Below are positions 40,276 through 43,674 of a stretch of DNA of 43,674 nt, in pieces. The translations under genes were made by a program, and so were the position numbers. Every line of letters starts with the position of its first letter. The first letter of the stretch is position 1. The DNA is from Candidatus Goldiibacteriota bacterium (GTDB taxonomy: Bacteria > Oederibacteriota > PGYV01), in NCBI GenBank assembly GCA_016937715.1, contig JAFGWA010000067.1, forward strand, positions 1-43,674, written 5' to 3'. Under the pieces are notes generated by a model, which did not search any database, had not been told where the DNA came from, and was given only the letters and a program-made list of their open reading frames with translations.

Positions 40276-41111
40276 TAAAAACGCTTCCATGTTTTGGGGA
40301 CAAGATCGGATGTATTTATAAAAGGATTATTAAACCATCTCTTTGGCGCAAAAACCAATTTATGCGGATTTAAGTTCAGCCATGCTCCCCACCAGGAAAA
40401 AGTTGAATTTGCCACTATATTATGGCTGCATGTGCTGATAAGCCTTAAGTCTTCATATCCCTGACTGCTGTCATTTATTTCTACAGGCGTATACTGAACT
40501 ATTCCCTTGAAATTCTTTTTAACCCATTCCTGGTCATCAGAAAATACAAAAAACACGGGATTTTTTAAGTTCTTATTGATTGAATTTACAGTTTTTTTAT
40601 AATAAGGCATCAGATTTACCCCATGAAACAGCCTGTTCTTCCAGTTGTCAAAGTAATCGCCGCGCCTTATATGTAAACTGACAGATTCACAGGATCTTAT
40701 TTTGTTCATCATTTCAATATTTTTATCTTTTGCCGGCTCTTTCAAAGTAAAATCAGTACGCAGCCTGTCTTCAACTCCATGAAAGAATTTTTCGCTCTGA
40801 AAAAAGCCTTCTATATAAGTATCATCCTTTATCATTTCAAATGCATTATCATAATTGAATTTTTTCAGCCTGTAATAGGATAATTTCCTGTTTTCCATAA
40901 GTTCCTGCGTGCCGGCGTTCAATGCGGTGTTTCCTTTAAATACTTCAGCTTTGATATTAAACACAGAAAGGGAATATGAATGTGTTTTATCACTAAGGCT
41001 GCCGGTATTGTCAATAAAAAGCTGTGTTGAATTTTTTACAGACAATGCCAAACCGGCAGCGTACTGAAACATTTGATTCCCCAGGCCGCCAATCATCTTT
41101 GTTACTATCAT
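40275..41111 (-). CDS. GT11-family alpha-1,2-fucosyltransferase-like enzyme (second copy)
   Basis: This 278-residue GT11 enzyme has MIGGLGNQMFQYAAG (6-20), HIRRGDY (147-153) and ANSTFSWWGAWLNLNPHKLV. It shares motifs and length with the copy at 37862-38737. GAAGGGG lies before the ATG, inside the preceding gene, and one base overlaps with that gene (TAATG), so translation is coupled. It probably adds GDP-fucose or GDP-colitose to the second position of an acceptor sugar earlier or later than the first copy. Confidence 0.92.
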   Translation of the reverse strand: MIVTKMIGGLGNQMFQYAAGLALSVKNSTQLFIDNTGSLSDKTHSYSLSVFNIKAEVFKGNTALNAGTQELMENRKLSYYRLKKFNYDNAFEMIKDDTYIEGFFQSEKFFHGVEDRLRTDFTLKEPAKDKNIEMMNKIRSCESVSLHIRRGDYFDNWKNRLFHGVNLMPYYKKTVNSINKNLKNPVFFVFSDDQEWVKKNFKGIVQYTPVEINDSSQGYEDLRLISTCSHNIVANSTFSWWGAWLNLNPHKLVFAPKRWFNNPFINTSDLVPKTWKRF

Positions 41112-42094
41112 TATTTCCCCTTCATATCATTAATTTTTCCTGCAAGTTCCGCAAAAAAAGTGTAAATAACCAGGCTGTTCCACAAACCAAATATAACAGA
41201 AAAGTTTTTCATTAAACTGAAATTTTTTATCAGCTTTTTAATCTGCGCTGTTTCATTTATAATTTGTTTAAATCTGACTTTTTCCTGTGCATTCATTCTT
41301 TTAACACCTTCAAAAGCAAGCAATAAAGCCGTCTTTGCCCCTTTTAAAACATAATCCCGCGCTTTTTTTTCTCTTCTTTCAGAAATTTCGAAAAGTTCCG
41401 ATGAAACTTTAACCATATCTTTATAATTTGCAAACATTTTATTATCCGTTATGGAACCCTGCCTGTTTTTTCTGTAACAGTAAAAAGGTTCTTTTAAGGC
41501 CGCGAAAGAACAAGCAGCTGATAAAGTTTTTGGCACCCATTCTAAATCTTCATGAAGTATTCCATTAATAAAAAACAGGTTATTATCAATTATAAATTTT
41601 CTATTAATTACAAACCTAAAAGCCGGCCAATAAATTCCTTTATCTGCAAGGTATGACATAATACCGTCTGATGTCTTTCCGTCAATACTTTCTTCAGTTA
41701 CAGGCTGTATTATTTTTGCTTCCTTGATGTCATTATTAACATATTGTACATTTCCAATTATTATATCTTTCGGGCTTTTTTCAATAACTGTTTTTAATCT
41801 GATTAAGCATTCTTCCTGCAGCCAGTCATCACCGTCCAAAAATATAATATAATTTTTCGAAGCCTCTTTTATACCGGCGTTGCGGGCATCAGACAACCCG
41901 CCGTTTATTTTATGAATTACTTTTACCCTTTTATCTTTTCGCGCATACTCATCGCAGATGGCAGGGCAATTATCAGGGGAGCCGTCATCAACAAGTATAA
42001 TTTCAATATCCTGATATGTCTGGTTAACTATGCTGTCCACACATTTCGGAAGATACTGCTCTACTTTATATACAGGCACTATTACACTTATCAT
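41111..42094 (-). CDS. GT2-family glycosyltransferase
   Basis: This 327-residue GT-A enzyme begins MISVIVPVYKVEQYLPKCVD and has ILVDDGSPDNCP, NGGLSDARNAGI and the donor motif LDGDD (86-90), the classic start of many LPS and capsule transferases. The C-terminal part is helical. GGAG lies 5 nt before the ATG. It is the first biosynthetic gene of the run, 38 bp after the DtxR-like regulator, and overlaps the second GT11 gene by one base. Confidence 0.92.
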   Translation of the reverse strand: MISVIVPVYKVEQYLPKCVDSIVNQTYQDIEIILVDDGSPDNCPAICDEYARKDKRVKVIHKINGGLSDARNAGIKEASKNYIIFLDGDDWLQEECLIRLKTVIEKSPKDIIIGNVQYVNNDIKEAKIIQPVTEESIDGKTSDGIMSYLADKGIYWPAFRFVINRKFIIDNNLFFINGILHEDLEWVPKTLSAACSFAALKEPFYCYRKNRQGSITDNKMFANYKDMVKVSSELFEISERREKKARDYVLKGAKTALLLAFEGVKRMNAQEKVRFKQIINETAQIKKLIKNFSLMKNFSVIFGLWNSLVIYTFFAELAGKINDMKGK

Positions 42095-42117
42095 TTATAC
42101 TCCATATTTATTTAATA

Positions 42118-42144
42118 AAACGCGACAGCTGTTTAAGCGCGTTT
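42118..42144 (-). terminator. Weak hairpin between the DtxR-like gene and the polysaccharide operon
   Basis: On the minus strand AAACGCG and CGCGTTT pair around a 13-nt loop that holds the regulator stop codon, followed by TATT. It could terminate or attenuate read-through into the glycosyltransferase genes. The T run is short. Confidence 0.35.
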
Positions 42145-42582
42145 CGAGGTTTTTCCCTTTAATCTTGATTTTACCTTAATTACTTTTACAGGTTCTTTTT
42201 CTTTCTTTTTAAGTACATTTACAAATATCTGGATTTTATCAACGCTTTCAGCGCTTATTAAATGCTGTATTTTGGAGGCTTCTTCCTTTGCCCTGTTTTC
42301 CCCTGTTTTTACCGTGTTCTGAAAAAAATCCAGCAATATTTCATATTTACGGTTTATGGCTTCCGCCGCCTGCCTGCCGCGCGGAGTCAGTGTGATAAAA
42401 CCGTAACGCTCGTGCTGAATAAGTTCCGCCCTTTTAAGATAGTTGACGGCAGATACCACGCTTGCTTTTCTTACTTCCATTTTTCTGCCTATATCAGAAA
42501 CCCTGGCGACCTTTTTTTCATTTTCAAGAAGGTATATTATCTTTAAATAATCCGCCATGGCGGCAGACAGCTTATTTTCCAT
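42133..42582 (-). CDS. DtxR/MntR-family metal-dependent regulator
   Basis: This 149-residue protein has an N-terminal winged helix (MADYLKIIYLLENEKKVARV, IGRKMEVRKASVVSAVNYLK, FITLTPRGRQAAEAI) and a dimerisation/metal domain (LLDFFQNTV, then EEASKIQHLISAESVDKI). A residue that is usually Glu before the His is Gln, so metal specificity may differ. The C-terminus is a basic tail (KVIKVKSRLKGKTSKRA). ATG 42582 is chosen for AAGGA 9 nt upstream; ATG 42591 touches that site. A consensus promoter and a 20-bp inverted repeat sit upstream, so autoregulation is likely. Its place 38 bp before the polysaccharide genes suggests, but does not prove, control of them. Confidence 0.88.
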   Translation of the reverse strand: MENKLSAAMADYLKIIYLLENEKKVARVSDIGRKMEVRKASVVSAVNYLKRAELIQHERYGFITLTPRGRQAAEAINRKYEILLDFFQNTVKTGENRAKEEASKIQHLISAESVDKIQIFVNVLKKKEKEPVKVIKVKSRLKGKTSKRA

Positions 42583-42598
42583 TAAAACCATCCTTTAT

Positions 42599-42618
42599 TT
42601 GTTATATAAACCTAACAA
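42599..42618. promoter_or_regulatory. Operator candidate of the DtxR-like regulator
   Basis: TTGTTA-tataaacc-TAACAA is an inverted repeat directly after the -10 box. On the minus strand it reads TTGTTAGGTTTATATAACAA, with a TTAGG half-site as in known DtxR operators. Confidence 0.6.
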
Positions 42619-42619
42619 G

Positions 42620-42647
42620 ATTATATATGATTAATTATTTTTGTCAA
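42620..42647 (-). promoter_or_regulatory. Promoter of the DtxR-like gene
   Basis: On the minus strand TTGACA (42642-42647) and TATAAT (42620-42625) are 16 bp apart. Both hexamers are perfect consensus. Confidence 0.85.
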
Positions 42648-42656
42648 CGCCTGCAA

Positions 42657-42982
42657 TTATTTTCTGTAAGCGTATACAGAAATGTCCTGAAAAACTCCTT
42701 TTTTAAAAGCCGGAAGAACCGGCGCGCTTATCTGATACTTAAAACCCGCGCGGGCGATATTAGAAAAAATTTCCGATGGTATTTCTTTGTTTACATCAAT
42801 ATTATAGTGTATTTCGCGGCCATTTCCATCATTTCCTTTATCCTATCCTGACGTATAAGTTCATATGTATCCGAATCAGGCTCAAATTCCGTTATTTTTG
42901 CGTTTTTATACTGGTAAAATAATTCTCCCCAGTGAGATAAAACATATATTACTCTCTTAAAAACAAGATTATAAAATAAAAT
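42657..42982 (-). pseudogene. 3' remnant of an unrecognised gene, frameshifted by a 5-bp duplication
   Basis: On the minus strand one frame from 42982 reads VFKRVIYVLSHWGELFYQYK, then ITEFEPDSDTYELIRQD. A second frame continues to a stop at 42657 with NGREIHYNIDVNKEIPSEIF and APVLPAFKKGVFQDISVYAY. At the junction AGGAT is tandemly duplicated (ATCCTATCCT at 42840-42849, plus strand). Removing one copy joins the two frames exactly. No start codon exists upstream: the frame begins right after a stop, so the 5' part is lost. The joined 104 codons look like the C-terminus of a larger protein that I do not recognise. The remaining gap to 43166 is very AT-rich and shows no gene. Confidence 0.6.
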
Positions 42983-43166
42983 TTACATAACAACTTTCAC
43001 TTTCTTATTTAAATGGAACATTTTTCAACAGAAACAAGACAATCATGTTCTGCTCCATATGATTAACATTTTATAAATTGGAAATGATTAATTTACTATT
43101 TTGTTAAACACTATATAACAAACATTGAATATATATACTTTTTAATACAGTATCAAAAATAATTAA

Positions 43167-43674
43167 TTACCTCACTACCGCTATCTTTTTTGTAAATATC
43201 ATATCATCAATATATAATTTTAATATATATATACCATTTGATACTTTTTGCCCTCTTTCATTTGCCAAATACCAGTCTATACTATTTATACCTGGTTTAA
43301 GCATATCAGCATATATTTCTTTACTCCAAATACTTTCACCATTAATTGTATAGATTTGAAGATTTATTTGCCTGACTTTATTTAAGGAAAACCGGATAAC
43401 CGTCATATTTCTGCAAGGATTTGGATAATTATAGAAGTTTTTTTCTGAGATATCTTCATAATATATTGTAGTTGTCCCCGCTTTCAGCGCAGCATAACTT
43501 CCCTGTCCTTCAGGAATATTTTCCGGGGTTATGGTAATTGTGACAGTTGCAGTTATTGTAAATGCTAATGTTGCTATAGGCGTATTTGTCACAGTCGGTG
43601 TTGCCGTATTTTCTTCCCCGGCCGCACAATCCAAATCATACTTTTTTATCCTGTGATTAAACTGATCCGCTATA
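43167..43674 (-). CDS. Partial secreted or surface protein with Thr/Pro linker and FlgD/Por-like C-terminal domain
   Basis: The frame is open to the window edge, so the gene start is missing. The visible 168 residues have a Thr-rich linker (ENTATPTVTNTPIATLAFTI, then TATVTITITPE) and a C-terminal beta domain: NFYNYPNPCRNMTVIRFSLN, QINLQIYTINGESIW, LKPGINSIDWYLANERGQKV, NGIYILKLYIDD, ending KKIAVVR. This matches the FlgD Ig-like / type IX sorting-like family, which ends large exported proteins in many uncultured diderm phyla and may serve for secretion or cell-surface attachment. The N-terminal function is outside the window. Confidence 0.8.
   Translation of the reverse strand, partial: IADQFNHRIKKYDLDCAAGEENTATPTVTNTPIATLAFTITATVTITITPENIPEGQGSYAALKAGTTTIYYEDISEKNFYNYPNPCRNMTVIRFSLNKVRQINLQIYTINGESIWSKEIYADMLKPGINSIDWYLANERGQKVSNGIYILKLYIDDMIFTKKIAVVR

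Noticed and set aside
42664-42679. CTGT-AAGCGTAT-ACAG matches the E. coli LexA box pattern.
   Set aside because: It lies in the 3' end of the pseudogene, and the lexA promoter here has a different palindrome, so chance is the simpler explanation.
42462-42851. Plus-strand open frame of 129 codons.
   Set aside because: It is antisense to the DtxR-like gene and the remnant, with no ribosome site and low-complexity content.
1-43674. CRISPR array or cas genes.
   Set aside because: No regularly spaced repeats with unique spacers and no Cas-like protein were seen.

Overview
The window reads as a chromosomal segment of a diderm, AT-rich bacterium. An outer-membrane phospholipase A (PldA), an AsmA-family protein and several lipoproteins imply an outer membrane. 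Thr/Pro-rich linkers and a C-terminal FlgD/Por-like beta domain at the right edge are common in uncultured candidate phyla such as Goldbacteria. That assignment is an impression from protein style; nothing in the window identifies the lineage. Nearly every gene lies on the minus strand, usually with strong GGAGG-type ribosome sites. GTG and TTG starts are common.

Left part (1-9000): tandem repeats resembling an IS end, then an export operon read right to left. It holds a TetR regulator, a membrane-fusion lipoprotein, two separate ABC ATPases and two ABC-2 permeases, matching the CecR-YbhGFSR layout with YbhF split in two. An Eis-like acetyltransferase sits just upstream behind a clear promoter and an 18-bp palindrome. 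Next come a small Cys-rich protein, an AMMECR1-domain protein, a UlaG-like metallohydrolase and a tRNA-Ile2(CAT) with consensus promoter and terminator. Palindromic dispersed repeats and an inverted copy of the tRNA 3' end follow.

Middle (9100-29500): a CapA-like lipoprotein whose signal peptide seems to start at ATT, AsmA, and a lexA / SNase-like / recA / four-helix-bundle operon. The lexA promoter sits so close to the ATG that the mRNA should be leaderless. Further on are a DUF4143 ATPase behind a 31-bp palindrome, a nitroreductase, two PIN-domain toxin-antitoxin pairs with operator-like palindromes, PldA, a DUF3795 pseudogene, an AT-rich HEAT-like exported protein, aroE, pmbA-like, rsmE, and a tandem duplication of a two-gene module (TPR-DUF5683 protein plus beta-propeller lipoprotein).

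Right part (29600-42600): a surface-polysaccharide locus. It encodes Gmd, a DegT-family enzyme with His in place of the catalytic Lys (a sugar 3-dehydratase signature), an Fcl/ColC-like epimerase-reductase, a Wzx flippase, two GT11 alpha-1,2-fucosyltransferase-like enzymes, a bacterial GT6 (ABO blood-group family, NXN motif), two GT2 and two GT4 enzymes and a methyltransferase. The enzymes predict a GDP-colitose or GDP-fucose donor and a blood-group-like glycan. A DtxR-family regulator heads the cluster. A frameshifted gene remnant and a partial FlgD-like protein close the window.
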